From the NCBI RefSeq assembly GCF_025421775.1, contig NZ_JAOEFX010000010.1, forward strand, positions 62,001 through 126,000: a stretch of 64,000 nucleotides of DNA, read 5' to 3'. The position numbers were made by a program, and so were the translations under genes. A model generated the notes under the pieces. That model did not search any database. It had not been told where the DNA came from and saw only the letters and a program-made list of their open reading frames with translations. Source of the stretch: Paenarthrobacter aurescens. Lineage in GTDB: Bacteria; Actinomycetota; Actinomycetes; Actinomycetales; Micrococcaceae. Positions 8,600 to 16,649 of the stretch are shown here, one piece after another (position 1 is the first letter of the stretch; each line of letters starts with the position of its first letter).

Positions 8600-11398
8600 A
8601 TGGTTCACACTGCCCCTCAAGACACCGATCTCGCTGCCGAGTTGCGCGCCGACGTGCGCCGCGTTTCCACCCTTCTCGGCGAGTCCCTGGTTCGCCAGCA
8701 TGGCCCGGAACTGCTTGACCTCGTGGAGCAGGTACGCCTGCTCACCAAGGAGTCCAAGGAGGCCGCGCGCGGCGGCGCGGATGCCACTGGTCCCTGGAGC
8801 GCGCACGACGTCGTTGCCCAGGTCCGCGAATTGCTCGCCTCGCTGCCTCTGGACCAGGCTACTGATTTGGTGCGGGCCTTTGCTTTCTATTTCCACCTGT
8901 CCAATGCGGCGGAACAGGTCCATCGTGTCCGTGGACTCCGCACCCGGCAGGAGAAGGACGGCTGGTTGGCCAAAGCTGTTTCCGAGATTGCCGGCCAGGC
9001 AGGTCCGCAGGTCCTGCAGGATGTGATCAACGAGCTCGATGTGCGCCCCATTTTCACGGCCCACCCTACAGAGGCTTCGCGTCGTTCCGTGCTGGACAAG
9101 GTTCGCAAGCTCTCGGACGTCCTTGCCGAGCCCACGTCGGAAGGAACCTCGGCCCGGCGTCGCCAGGACCGGCAGCTTGCCGAAATCATCGACCAGATGT
9201 GGCAGACCGATGAACTGCGCCAAGTCCGCCCCACCCCTGTGGACGAGGCCAGAAACGCCATCTACTACTTGAACAGCATCCTGACCGACGCCATGCCGGA
9301 AATGCTGACGGACCTTTCAGAACTTCTGGCCGAACACGGAGTCACCCTACCTGCCGCTGCAGCACCCCTGAGGTTCGGTTCGTGGATCGGTGGCGACCGT
9401 GACGGCAATCCCAACGTCACTGCCGCTGTTACCCGCGAGATCCTGCAGTTGCAGAACCAGAACGCCGTCCGGATCAGCATTGCGTTGATCGACGAACTCA
9501 TTTCTGTCCTTTCCAACTCCACGGCACTTTTTGGGGCCGACCAGGTGTTGCTGGACTCGATCACCGAGGACCTTAAGAACCTTCCGGGTTTGGATAAGCG
9601 CATCCTTGAACTGAATGCGCAAGAGCCCTACCGACTGAAGCTGACGTGCATCAAAGCCAAGCTCATCAACACTGGACGCCGCGTTTCTGCATCGACTTAC
9701 CACGAGCCCGGCCGCGACTACGCCACGACGTCTGAGTTGCTGGCAGAGTTCGGGCTGCTCGAGGACTCGTTGCGTAACCACTCGGCTGCCCTGGTGGCAG
9801 ACGGGGCGCTGGCCCGCGTCCGCCGGGCAATCGCTGCTTTTGGCCTGCATTTGGCAACGCTCGATATCCGCGAGCACGCCGATTACCACCACGACGCTGT
9901 AGGCCAACTGGTGGACAGGCTCGGTACGGAGAGGCCGTACGGCGACCTTAGCCGTGAGGAGCGCTTCGAATTTTTGGGCGCCGAGCTTGCCTCGCACCGC
10001 CCGCTTTCAGGGCACCCCATCAAACTTGAGGGCACCGCGGATGGCACCTACGACGTCTTCCGGAGCATTCGACAAGCACTGCACACGTACGGGCCGGACG
10101 TTGTGGAGACGTACATTATCTCCATGACCCGGGGCGCCGACGATGTCTTGGCTGCAGCGGTCCTGGCCCGGGAGGCTGGACTGATTGACCTCTTCGGTGC
10201 CAAGCCGCGCGCGAAGATCGGGTTCGCTCCGCTGCTGGAAACCGTGGAAGAACTCCGCGCCTCGGCTGAGATCGTGGACCAGTTGCTGTCCGATCCGTCC
10301 TACCGTGAACTTGTCCGTCTCCGCGGCGATGTCCAGGAGGTCATGCTGGGTTACTCCGATTCCAATAAGGAGTCCGGTGTGATGACAAGCCAGTGGGAGA
10401 TTCACAAAACCCAGCGCAAGCTGCGTGACGTGGCCGCCAAGCATGGTGTCCGCGTCCGTCTCTTCCACGGCCGCGGTGGTTCAGTGGGCCGCGGTGGCGG
10501 ACCGACGTACGACGCAATCATGGCTCAGCCGAATGGCGTGCTCGAAGGCGAAATCAAGTTCACCGAACAGGGCGAGGTCATCTCCGACAAGTACTCGCTA
10601 CCCGAGCTTGCCCGCGAAAACCTTGAGCTTTCCCTCGCCGCGGTGATGCAGGGTTCGGCCCTGCACCGGACCCCCCGGACCTCGGACGACGAGCGCGAAC
10701 GCTACGCGAATGTCATGGAAACCATTTCGGACGCCGCGTTTGACCGCTACCGCACTCTGATTGACGATCCGGAGCTGCCGGCCTACTTCCTCGCATCCAC
10801 ACCGGTGGAGCAGTTGGGTTCGTTGAACATCGGCTCACGCCCGTCCAAGCGTCCGGATTCAGGGGCAGGCCTCGGCGGCCTCCGGGCTATCCCGTGGGTT
10901 TTCGGGTGGACCCAGTCCCGCCAGATCGTTCCAGGATGGTTCGGTGTGGGTTCCGGCCTGAAAGCAGCACGCGAGGCTGGCAACACAGATCAGCTCCTTG
11001 AAATGATGGACCGCTGGCACTTCTTCCGCTCGGTCATCTCCAACGTGGAAATGACTCTGGCAAAGACTGACATGGAGATCGCAGGCCACTACGTTTCCTC
11101 GTTGGTCCCCACGGAACTGCACCGGCTGTTCCACATGATCCGTGATGAGTACGAGCTCACCGTGGCCGAAATTGAGCGGCTCACGGGCGAGCTGGAGTTG
11201 TTGGATGCCCAGCCGACGTTGAAGCGTTCACTGGAAATCCGGGACCAGTACTTGGATCCGATCAGCTACCTGCAGGTAGAACTCCTCCGTCGAGTGCGCG
11301 AAGAGTCGGTGTCCGGGGCGGAGATCGACGAGCGGCTCCAGCGGGCAATGCTCATTACGGTGAACGGCGTAGCCGCCGGCCTGCGCAACACCGGCTAG
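8600..11398 (+). CDS. ppc: phosphoenolpyruvate carboxylase
   Basis: This 932-residue enzyme carboxylates phosphoenolpyruvate with bicarbonate to oxaloacetate, replenishing the TCA cycle. All the signature motifs are present: TAHPTEASRRS with the catalytic His near residue 154, GYSDSNKESG near 584, FHGRGGSVGRGGGP near 622 and the FGWTQSRQIVPGWFGVG segment, plus the conserved C-terminal VNGVAAGLRNTG. Length is normal for bacterial enzymes. It is monocistronic, followed by a hairpin at 11430. Confidence 0.98.
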   Translation: MVHTAPQDTDLAAELRADVRRVSTLLGESLVRQHGPELLDLVEQVRLLTKESKEAARGGADATGPWSAHDVVAQVRELLASLPLDQATDLVRAFAFYFHLSNAAEQVHRVRGLRTRQEKDGWLAKAVSEIAGQAGPQVLQDVINELDVRPIFTAHPTEASRRSVLDKVRKLSDVLAEPTSEGTSARRRQDRQLAEIIDQMWQTDELRQVRPTPVDEARNAIYYLNSILTDAMPEMLTDLSELLAEHGVTLPAAAAPLRFGSWIGGDRDGNPNVTAAVTREILQLQNQNAVRISIALIDELISVLSNSTALFGADQVLLDSITEDLKNLPGLDKRILELNAQEPYRLKLTCIKAKLINTGRRVSASTYHEPGRDYATTSELLAEFGLLEDSLRNHSAALVADGALARVRRAIAAFGLHLATLDIREHADYHHDAVGQLVDRLGTERPYGDLSREERFEFLGAELASHRPLSGHPIKLEGTADGTYDVFRSIRQALHTYGPDVVETYIISMTRGADDVLAAAVLAREAGLIDLFGAKPRAKIGFAPLLETVEELRASAEIVDQLLSDPSYRELVRLRGDVQEVMLGYSDSNKESGVMTSQWEIHKTQRKLRDVAAKHGVRVRLFHGRGGSVGRGGGPTYDAIMAQPNGVLEGEIKFTEQGEVISDKYSLPELARENLELSLAAVMQGSALHRTPRTSDDERERYANVMETISDAAFDRYRTLIDDPELPAYFLASTPVEQLGSLNIGSRPSKRPDSGAGLGGLRAIPWVFGWTQSRQIVPGWFGVGSGLKAAREAGNTDQLLEMMDRWHFFRSVISNVEMTLAKTDMEIAGHYVSSLVPTELHRLFHMIRDEYELTVAEIERLTGELELLDAQPTLKRSLEIRDQYLDPISYLQVELLRRVREESVSGAEIDERLQRAMLITVNGVAAGLRNTG

Positions 11399-11429
11399 CA
11401 AGCGGCTCTCACATTCCACGGGGTTTCAA

Positions 11430-11462
11430 GGACCCCTCTCTCGTTCAGTGAGAGAGGGGTCC
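11430..11462 (+). terminator. terminator of ppc
   Basis: A perfect 13-bp stem (GGACCCCTCTCTC / GAGAGAGGGGTCC) with a 7-base loop lies 31 bases after the ppc stop. It has no T-tract. Confidence 0.75.
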
Positions 11463-11503
11463 GCTTGGGAGTGCGGGATGTGAGAGAGCGCTAGGGTGGT
11501 GGG

Positions 11504-11809
11504 ATGCCTTCGTTCCAGACCAAGTTGAAGATCACTGGCCTCAAACCGGGCAACCCACCCGAATCGGTGATGGCCGCAGCGGTGGAAGCGCTGGAAACCC
11601 GCCATCACGTCGAATCGAACCAGCTGGACATTGTGGGAGGCGTTCCGCAGATCAGCCTTCGTTTCACAGTGGGCGACCGTGATTACCCGGGTGAGAACGA
11701 CGAAGCCCGGACGTCGGCTGCCATGATGCGTGACGCCGTCGAACGCGTAGCCCTGACCGGGAGCCTGTACGTGTTACGCCGTAGCCGCGGCCGCTGGTCG
11801 CCAATCTAG
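11504..11809 (+). CDS. conserved hypothetical protein, 101 aa
   Basis: A small soluble protein with alternating beta and helix pattern (KLKITGLKPGNPPESVMAAAVEALE, then ISLRFTVGDRDYPGENDEARTSAAMMRDAV). No family is recognised. It lies between ppc and a convergent DedA gene, ends 11 bases before it, and has a codon pattern like its neighbours, so it is likely a real gene. Confidence 0.65.
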   Translation: MPSFQTKLKITGLKPGNPPESVMAAAVEALETRHHVESNQLDIVGGVPQISLRFTVGDRDYPGENDEARTSAAMMRDAVERVALTGSLYVLRRSRGRWSPI

Positions 11810-11820
11810 GGGTCCAGGCG

Positions 11821-12465
11821 CTATTCGGACTGGGGCACGTCGCCGGGCTTGTCGGCGTCGTACGGTTCGTCCACTGGTGAGCGGCTGCCACGGCGTCGCG
11901 TGACGATCAACCCAACCACTACGCCGATCACCAGGCCGACGCCTACACCGATCAGCGAGCTGGCCCAGAAGGGAAGCTTGGTGGTGGAGCCGGTGAAGTA
12001 GCCCAGGCCCACTTGCCAAACCGCCCAGAGCACCGCACCCAAACCGGCGCAGAGGCTGAAGCCGCGCACCGATACGTTGGCGATGCCTGCCGCCGAGGAC
12101 GTAGCGAGCCTGCCGCCGGGGATGAACCGCGCACCGATGATGGCGCCGTACGTCGAGGAGCGGCCGGCTTTGGCGATGGCCTCGTGGATTCCGCGGTGAA
12201 CCCGTCGACCCCATGACCAGCGGTCCAGGACGTGGCTGATGCGCCTCTTGAACAACACAAAAACTGCCATGTCGCCGAGCCAGGAAGCAAAGGCTGCGAG
12301 GAGCAGGATCAGCCAGAAGTTGGCGTGGCCGTCAGCTGCGAGGGCACCGCCGGTGATCACCACCATCTCGGAGGGGATCGGCGGGAAGATGGCATCGCCG
12401 AGCACAATGGGGACGATCCACAGGTAAATCGCAGATCCCCACGTCTCCGGGGCGGTGATGTCCAT
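11821..12465 (-). CDS. DedA-family membrane protein
   Basis: The 214-residue protein has about five membrane segments and the SNARE-associated/DedA signature: FPPIPSEMVVITGG early on and GARFIPGGRLATSSAAG in the middle, where the conserved Arg and Gly residues lie. DedA proteins are thought to move undecaprenyl phosphate or other lipids across the membrane. The start at 12465 was chosen over an upstream in-frame start (12630) because the upstream part overlaps the divergent macrodomain gene and is not membrane-protein-like. The tail is charged and acidic. Confidence 0.85.
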   Translation of the reverse strand: MDITAPETWGSAIYLWIVPIVLGDAIFPPIPSEMVVITGGALAADGHANFWLILLLAAFASWLGDMAVFVLFKRRISHVLDRWSWGRRVHRGIHEAIAKAGRSSTYGAIIGARFIPGGRLATSSAAGIANVSVRGFSLCAGLGAVLWAVWQVGLGYFTGSTTKLPFWASSLIGVGVGLVIGVVVGLIVTRRRGSRSPVDEPYDADKPGDVPQSE

Positions 12466-12519
12466 GGGCACAAGGTACCGCACTTGCCGCTGCTGCCGCT
12501 CCGGCGCGAGACTGGCGCC

Positions 12520-13104
12520 ATGCGAATCGACATCCTGCACGGCGACATCACCACGCGCAGCGTGGACGCGATCGTCAATGCCGCCAACTCGTCCCTGCTG
12601 GGTGGAGGGGGAGTGGACGGCGCCATCCACCGGGCCGCAGGGCCGGGACTTCTTGAGTCGTGCCGCGAACTGAGACGCACGGAATTGCCGGCTGGACTGC
12701 CGGTGGGTGCCGCCGTCGCGACCCCCGGGTTCCGGCTACCCGTGCGCTGGGTGATCCACACTGTGGGACCCAACCGGCACGCCGGGCAAATCGATCCGGC
12801 GCTGCTCACTTCCTGTTTTCGTGGAAGCCTGGCTGTGGCGGCCGGGCTTGGGGCGCGATCCATCGCCTTTCCTGCGATCAGTGCCGGCATTTACGGTTGG
12901 GACCCACGTCAGGTCGCGGAAATAGCGTTCGACGCCGTGAGGTCGTTTTCGTCGCCGTCTTCCGTAAACGCGTCTTCCGTAAACGCGTCATCTGTAGACG
13001 CGTCTTCTTTAAACGCGGCCGCCGACAGCCCGCTTGAGTTGGTGGAGTTTGTGCTGTTTTCGGAAGACACGACGGCGGTCTTCCGGGAAGTGTTTGACTC
13101 CTGA
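12520..13104 (+). CDS. macrodomain protein, O-acetyl-ADP-ribose deacetylase-like
   Basis: A 194-residue macrodomain of the YmdB/MacroD type, which hydrolyses O-acetyl-ADP-ribose or removes ADP-ribose from proteins. The start MRIDILHGDIT, the substrate loop NAANSSLLGGGGVDGAIHRAAG (residues about 20-41) and FPAISAGIYGWD near 125 are all intact. An unusual Ser/Val/Asn/Ala insertion, encoded by four 15-base tandem repeats, sits between the last helix and last strand. The gene is divergent from DedA with 54 bases between. Confidence 0.9.
   Translation: MRIDILHGDITTRSVDAIVNAANSSLLGGGGVDGAIHRAAGPGLLESCRELRRTELPAGLPVGAAVATPGFRLPVRWVIHTVGPNRHAGQIDPALLTSCFRGSLAVAAGLGARSIAFPAISAGIYGWDPRQVAEIAFDAVRSFSSPSSVNASSVNASSVDASSLNAAADSPLELVEFVLFSEDTTAVFREVFDS
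12958..13017 (+). repeat. four 15-bp in-frame tandem repeats
   Basis: Units at 12958, 12973, 12988 and 13003 follow the pattern TCTTCCGTAAACGCG; the first two are identical and the others differ by a few bases. They encode repeated S-S-V-N-A in the macrodomain protein. Confidence 0.95.
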
Positions 13105-13129
13105 CGGAGGGAACGGGCTCCGAAAAGGG

Positions 13130-14062
13130 TCAGGCGTGGGCTTCGCTGAGTTCCAGTTGGCTGCGGTATTCCACGGGGTGTTTGCTGATCGGGTCCACAA
13201 ACTGGATGCCACGGGCCAGCAGCTGAAGGGGCTTCGCGTAGTCGTCCGGTGCCTTGTCCAGCAGGTCCGGGTAGAAGGCATCGTTGATGATCCCCAGCCC
13301 CAACGAGGCCATGTGGACGCGCAGCTGGTGGGTCTTTCCGGTGTGCGGCTCCAACCGGTACAGGGCGCGCTGGTGAGGGCCGGCGTCGAACGTTCTTGTC
13401 TTTTCGATCCGCGTTTCCGCGTTCGGTTCGCCGTCGATGACCTCCGCGAGCAGGTAGCTGCGGGACTTGGTCATGCGGTTGCGGACCACTGCGGGGAACT
13501 CGACGGCCGGGAAACCTGCGGCGGGCGTCGCCGCGGACACGCACTCGTATTCCTTCTGGACCTGGCGTTTCTCGAAGAGCACCTGGTACTTGCCACGTGT
13601 CTCCGGGTTGGTGGAGAGCAGCAGCAGTCCGGCGGTCATGCGGTCCAGCCGGTGCATGGGGATGAGGTCCGGGAGGTCCAGCAGGTTGCGGAGCCGAACC
13701 AACGCTGATTCCTGGATGTACGTGCCTCCGGGCGTGGTGGGCAGGAAGTGCGGCTTGTCCACAACCAGGATGTGCTCGTCCTGGTGCAGGATGTTGATTT
13801 CGACCGGCAGCCGGGTCTCCGGGGGAAGCGTGCGGTAGTACCAGATGAAGGTGTGGTCCTCCAGCCGGGTGCTTCGGTCCAGCCGTACACCGCCTTCGCC
13901 TACGATCTCGCCGGCGTCGAAACGGTCTTCGATGCCCTGGGGGTCGATGTGTCCCCAGCGGTGCATCATGTAGTCCATTGCGGTGTCCCACGGCCCCTCG
14001 TCCGGGAGGCGCAGGCGGGTCGCGTTTACGCCGTCGCGCACGGGGAGGGGGGATTGCATCAC
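13130..14062 (-). CDS. RluA-family RNA pseudouridine synthase
   Basis: The 310-residue enzyme isomerises uridine to pseudouridine in rRNA or tRNA. The catalytic motif HRLDRMTAGLLLL (catalytic Asp in HRLDR near residue 137) and the later HTGKTHQLRVHMASLG are diagnostic. The N-terminus carries a short S4-like segment (DYMMHRWGHIDPQGIEDRFDAGEIV). Which position is modified cannot be told from sequence. The gene converges on the macrodomain gene. Confidence 0.92.
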   Translation of the reverse strand: MMQSPLPVRDGVNATRLRLPDEGPWDTAMDYMMHRWGHIDPQGIEDRFDAGEIVGEGGVRLDRSTRLEDHTFIWYYRTLPPETRLPVEINILHQDEHILVVDKPHFLPTTPGGTYIQESALVRLRNLLDLPDLIPMHRLDRMTAGLLLLSTNPETRGKYQVLFEKRQVQKEYECVSAATPAAGFPAVEFPAVVRNRMTKSRSYLLAEVIDGEPNAETRIEKTRTFDAGPHQRALYRLEPHTGKTHQLRVHMASLGLGIINDAFYPDLLDKAPDDYAKPLQLLARGIQFVDPISKHPVEYRSQLELSEAHA

Positions 14063-14107
14063 TGGATAATTCTACCCGCACCGACAGTACCGACGATAAA
14101 AAAGTTC

Positions 14108-14137
14108 TTGACAATAAAAGTTGTCGGTAAGCATACT
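14108..14137 (+). promoter_or_regulatory. promoter with operator-like inverted repeat, probably leaderless
   Basis: TTGACA at 14108 is followed after 18 bases by CATACT (14132-14137), only 6 bases before the ATG at 14144; no ribosome-binding sequence precedes the ATG, so the mRNA is probably leaderless. Inside the spacer the repeat GACAA (14110-14114) / TTGTC (14121-14125) could be the binding site of the ArsR-like product. Confidence 0.5.
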
Positions 14138-14143
14138 TGAAGC

Positions 14144-14794
14144 ATGTTGGACATCGAAGTGATCGAGGACCCGGCTGCGGCGGAAGCGTCGTTGGATCCG
14201 ATCCGGACGCGCATCCTGCAGGAGCTTGCCGAACCGGCCTCCGCCACGCAGCTCGCCGCCAAGGTCGGTTTGCCGCGGCAGAAGGTGAACTACCACCTCA
14301 AGGCCCTGGAGCGCCATGGCTTGGTGGAGCTGGTGGAAGAGCGCAGGAAGGGTAACGTTACCGAGCGCGTACTGCGTGCGACGGCGGCCTCGTACCTGAT
14401 CTCGCCGGTGGCCCTGGCGTCAGTGGCGCCGGATCCTCGACGCTTCTCGGACCGGTTCTCCGCTTTCTGGCTACTGTCGCTCGCCTCACGCACGGTGCAG
14501 GAAATGGGCAAGCTCATCGCCGGTGCTGCCGTGGCTAAGAAGAAGCTGGCCAGTTTCGCGATCGACGGCGAGATCACCTTCCGCTCTGCCGCGGAACGCG
14601 CAGCGTTCGCGGAAGAACTCGGCGTGGCGGTGACCCAACTCGTGGACAAGTACCACGACGGCGGTGCTGCCGCGATGGCGGGCGGGGCGCGCAGGCACCG
14701 GCTCGTCGTCGTACTTCACCCCGCACTCAAGACCCCTTCAACGGACAAAGCCTCCTCGGAGCAATCAGCAGAAAAGGACCAAAGCAATGACTGA
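14144..14794 (+). CDS. ArsR-like winged-helix regulator
   Basis: A 216-residue regulator with an N-terminal winged helix (PIRTRILQELAEPASATQLAAKVGLPRQKVNYHLKALERHGLVELVEERR) of the HTH_20/ArsR type, lacking the CxC metal site of arsenic or zinc sensors. The C-terminal half is helical with Ala/Lys-rich stretches and a histidine pair late, and may bind a ligand. The stop overlaps the start of the SRPBCC gene by 8 bases; ArsR-SRPBCC pairs of this kind are common in actinobacteria, with the regulator controlling its partner. Confidence 0.85.
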   Translation: MLDIEVIEDPAAAEASLDPIRTRILQELAEPASATQLAAKVGLPRQKVNYHLKALERHGLVELVEERRKGNVTERVLRATAASYLISPVALASVAPDPRRFSDRFSAFWLLSLASRTVQEMGKLIAGAAVAKKKLASFAIDGEITFRSAAERAAFAEELGVAVTQLVDKYHDGGAAAMAGGARRHRLVVVLHPALKTPSTDKASSEQSAEKDQSND

Positions 14795-15479
14795 TAACCG
14801 GAAATTCGAAATCGAAGCGGACGTCGAACTGCCAGGCACTCCCGAGCGGGTGTGGCAGGCCGTCACCAAGGACACGCCGGCCTGGATGTTCCCCACAGAT
14901 CAGTGGCCGGACGTGAAAACGGTCGAGGATTACCCGAGCCACCTGGTGTCCCGCATGGACGGTCCGGACGGGTGGTTCAACCAGCTGGAACACGTCCTGG
15001 AACCTGTGGAGGGCGGCCGCGCCAAGCTGCATTACGTCCATAGCGGGATCTTCGCCGACAACTGGGATGAACAGTACGACGGCGCAAGCAAGCACACTGA
15101 GTTCTACCTGCACACCCTGGGCCAGTACTTGCAGTACTTCGACGGCAAGCCGGTGGTCTTCACGGACATCCAGGCTCCCGCTTCCTCGCAGACGCCTGAC
15201 GGTTTCGTGCAGCTGAAGCGGGCCTTGGGCGTGGAGGGCGTCGCTGCTGGTTCTCCTTTCGAGGCGGACGTCGACGGCGTGGGGCGGCTCAGCGGGGAGG
15301 TCGACTTCTCCAACGAGAACTTCCTTGGGCTGCGGACCGGGGATACTCTCTACCGATTCTTTGGGCGCAATGCCTTCGGCGCCCCGGTGGGCATGACGGT
15401 GCACGAGTTCAGTGGATCGGGCGATTCCGAACTCACGGCCAAGGCCTGGGGCGGTTTCCTGGAGAAGGTCTACGGGTAG
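14787..15479 (+). CDS. SRPBCC (AHSA1-like) domain protein
   Basis: A 230-residue protein of the START/Bet v1-like fold. The N-terminus FEIEADVELPGTPERVWQAVT is the classic opening of the AHSA1 group. These proteins bind hydrophobic ligands; none has a defined role next to ArsR regulators. The ATG at 14787 has AAGGA upstream and overlaps the regulator stop, giving coupled translation. An in-frame ATG at 14664 lies inside the regulator gene and is unlikely. Confidence 0.85.
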   Translation: MTDNRKFEIEADVELPGTPERVWQAVTKDTPAWMFPTDQWPDVKTVEDYPSHLVSRMDGPDGWFNQLEHVLEPVEGGRAKLHYVHSGIFADNWDEQYDGASKHTEFYLHTLGQYLQYFDGKPVVFTDIQAPASSQTPDGFVQLKRALGVEGVAAGSPFEADVDGVGRLSGEVDFSNENFLGLRTGDTLYRFFGRNAFGAPVGMTVHEFSGSGDSELTAKAWGGFLEKVYG

Positions 15480-15491
15480 GTTCGTCGGGCT

Positions 15492-16067
15492 CTACGGCGC
15501 CCAGGCGCGGGCTACGGATTCCAGGGCCGCCTCGTAGATGGAGGCCCAGTCCGTCGCGGGGTCGTTCATCTGCGCCAGCTCGAGGCTGACCAAGCCGTGG
15601 ACCTGCCCCCAGATGGCCATCGCCACCACTGTGGGGTCGTCATGACGCAGCGCGCCGGCTGACTGCGCCGCGGTGACTGCCTCCACCAAGGGGAGCATCG
15701 AATCGGACGCAACTTCCGGCGTCGGACTGCAGTCAACATATGCGGCAAGTGCGCCGCCGAACATGAGGCGGTAAAGGGCGGGGTGCTCCAGGGCCCAGGT
15801 CCGGTAGGCCCGGCCAAGCCCCAGGAGCCCGTCCTTTGAGGCCTCGCGTTGCGATTCGCCGAAGGTGCGAAAACCGTCGTCGACGGCGGCCGTCAACAGT
15901 TGGGATTTCCCGCCGAACAGAGAGTAGATCGCGGTGGTGGACGTTTCTGCCGCTGCGGCGACATCCCGAAGGGTGACGCGCGCGGGTCCTTCGCGGTCCA
16001 CCAGTTCGGCGGTTACCGCCAAGAGCCTCTGTTGGACTTGCTTGTCATGAACGATGGGTCTTGCCAT
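15492..16067 (-). CDS. TetR-family transcriptional regulator
   Basis: About 191 residues with an N-terminal TetR helix-turn-helix (VTLRDVAAAAETSTTAIYSLFGGKSQLL) and a helical C-terminal ligand domain of the TetR_C_33-like sort (YRTWALEHPALYRLMFGGA). The start MARPIVHDKQ at 16067 fits the family; an ATG at 16097 would add ten residues but would lie inside the repeat at 16090-16101. It is divergent from the DUF4188 gene, its likely target along with itself. Confidence 0.85.
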   Translation of the reverse strand: MARPIVHDKQVQQRLLAVTAELVDREGPARVTLRDVAAAAETSTTAIYSLFGGKSQLLTAAVDDGFRTFGESQREASKDGLLGLGRAYRTWALEHPALYRLMFGGALAAYVDCSPTPEVASDSMLPLVEAVTAAQSAGALRHDDPTVVAMAIWGQVHGLVSLELAQMNDPATDWASIYEAALESVARAWAP

Positions 16068-16076
16068 GCCTCCAAG

Positions 16077-16101
16077 TGTTTCATAACATTGTTTCATAAC
16101 A
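16077..16101. promoter_or_regulatory. duplicated TetR operator candidate
   Basis: TGTTTCATAACA occurs twice, at 16077-16088 and 16090-16101, spaced 13 bases start to start. Each copy has palindromic ends (TGTT/AACA). The pair lies between the divergent TetR and DUF4188 genes, the usual place for such operators. Confidence 0.6.
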
Positions 16102-16154
16102 GCGTTACAAAACCGGATTCAGGAACTGGATGGTTCCCCAAGCGAAGGAATCAC

Positions 16155-16649
16155 ATGGCACAGGAGATCTTTCCCGGCCGCTTTACTGCGGACATCGGGC
16201 GCGAAACAGTGACCGTCTTCCTCATTGGGATGCGGGCCAACAGATGGTGGAAGATGGGTCGCGTTGCGAAGGTAGCTTCGGCCATGCCCACCATGATGAA
16301 GCACCTGGCCACCAATCCTGAGGCTGGGCTCCTGGGCAGCGAGCAGTGGTTCGGGCGCACCACGATTCTGCTCAGCTACTGGGAAAGTCCTGAGCACTTG
16401 CGCAGGTTCGCCGCGGATAAAGATTCACCGCACCTGGGGCCGTGGCGGAAATTCATGAAGGAGATCGCCGGCAGCGGGGACGTCGGGGTGTGGCACGAGA
16501 CGTATCAGGTGCCGGCATCGGGCATCGAAGTGGTGTACAACGGCATGCCGCTGTTCGGGTTGGCCAAAGCGACGCAGCATGTACCCGTCGGCCCTGGGGG
16601 CAACACCGCGAAACAGCGCATGGGCTCAGCCGCCCGGGCAGCCCATTAG
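16155..16649 (+). CDS. DUF4188 / antibiotic-monooxygenase-like protein
   Basis: A 164-residue protein with the DUF4188 pattern: IGMRANRWWKMGRV, then LLGSEQWFGRTTILLSYWESPEHLRRFA, and GVWHETYQV before the end. The fold is expected to be a ferredoxin-like alpha-beta barrel as in small monooxygenases such as YgiN. Substrate unknown. GAAGGA precedes the ATG. The divergent TetR gene and operator-like repeats suggest substrate-induced expression. Its stop overlaps the convergent MocR gene by 4 bases. Confidence 0.8.
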   Translation: MAQEIFPGRFTADIGRETVTVFLIGMRANRWWKMGRVAKVASAMPTMMKHLATNPEAGLLGSEQWFGRTTILLSYWESPEHLRRFAADKDSPHLGPWRKFMKEIAGSGDVGVWHETYQVPASGIEVVYNGMPLFGLAKATQHVPVGPGGNTAKQRMGSAARAAH

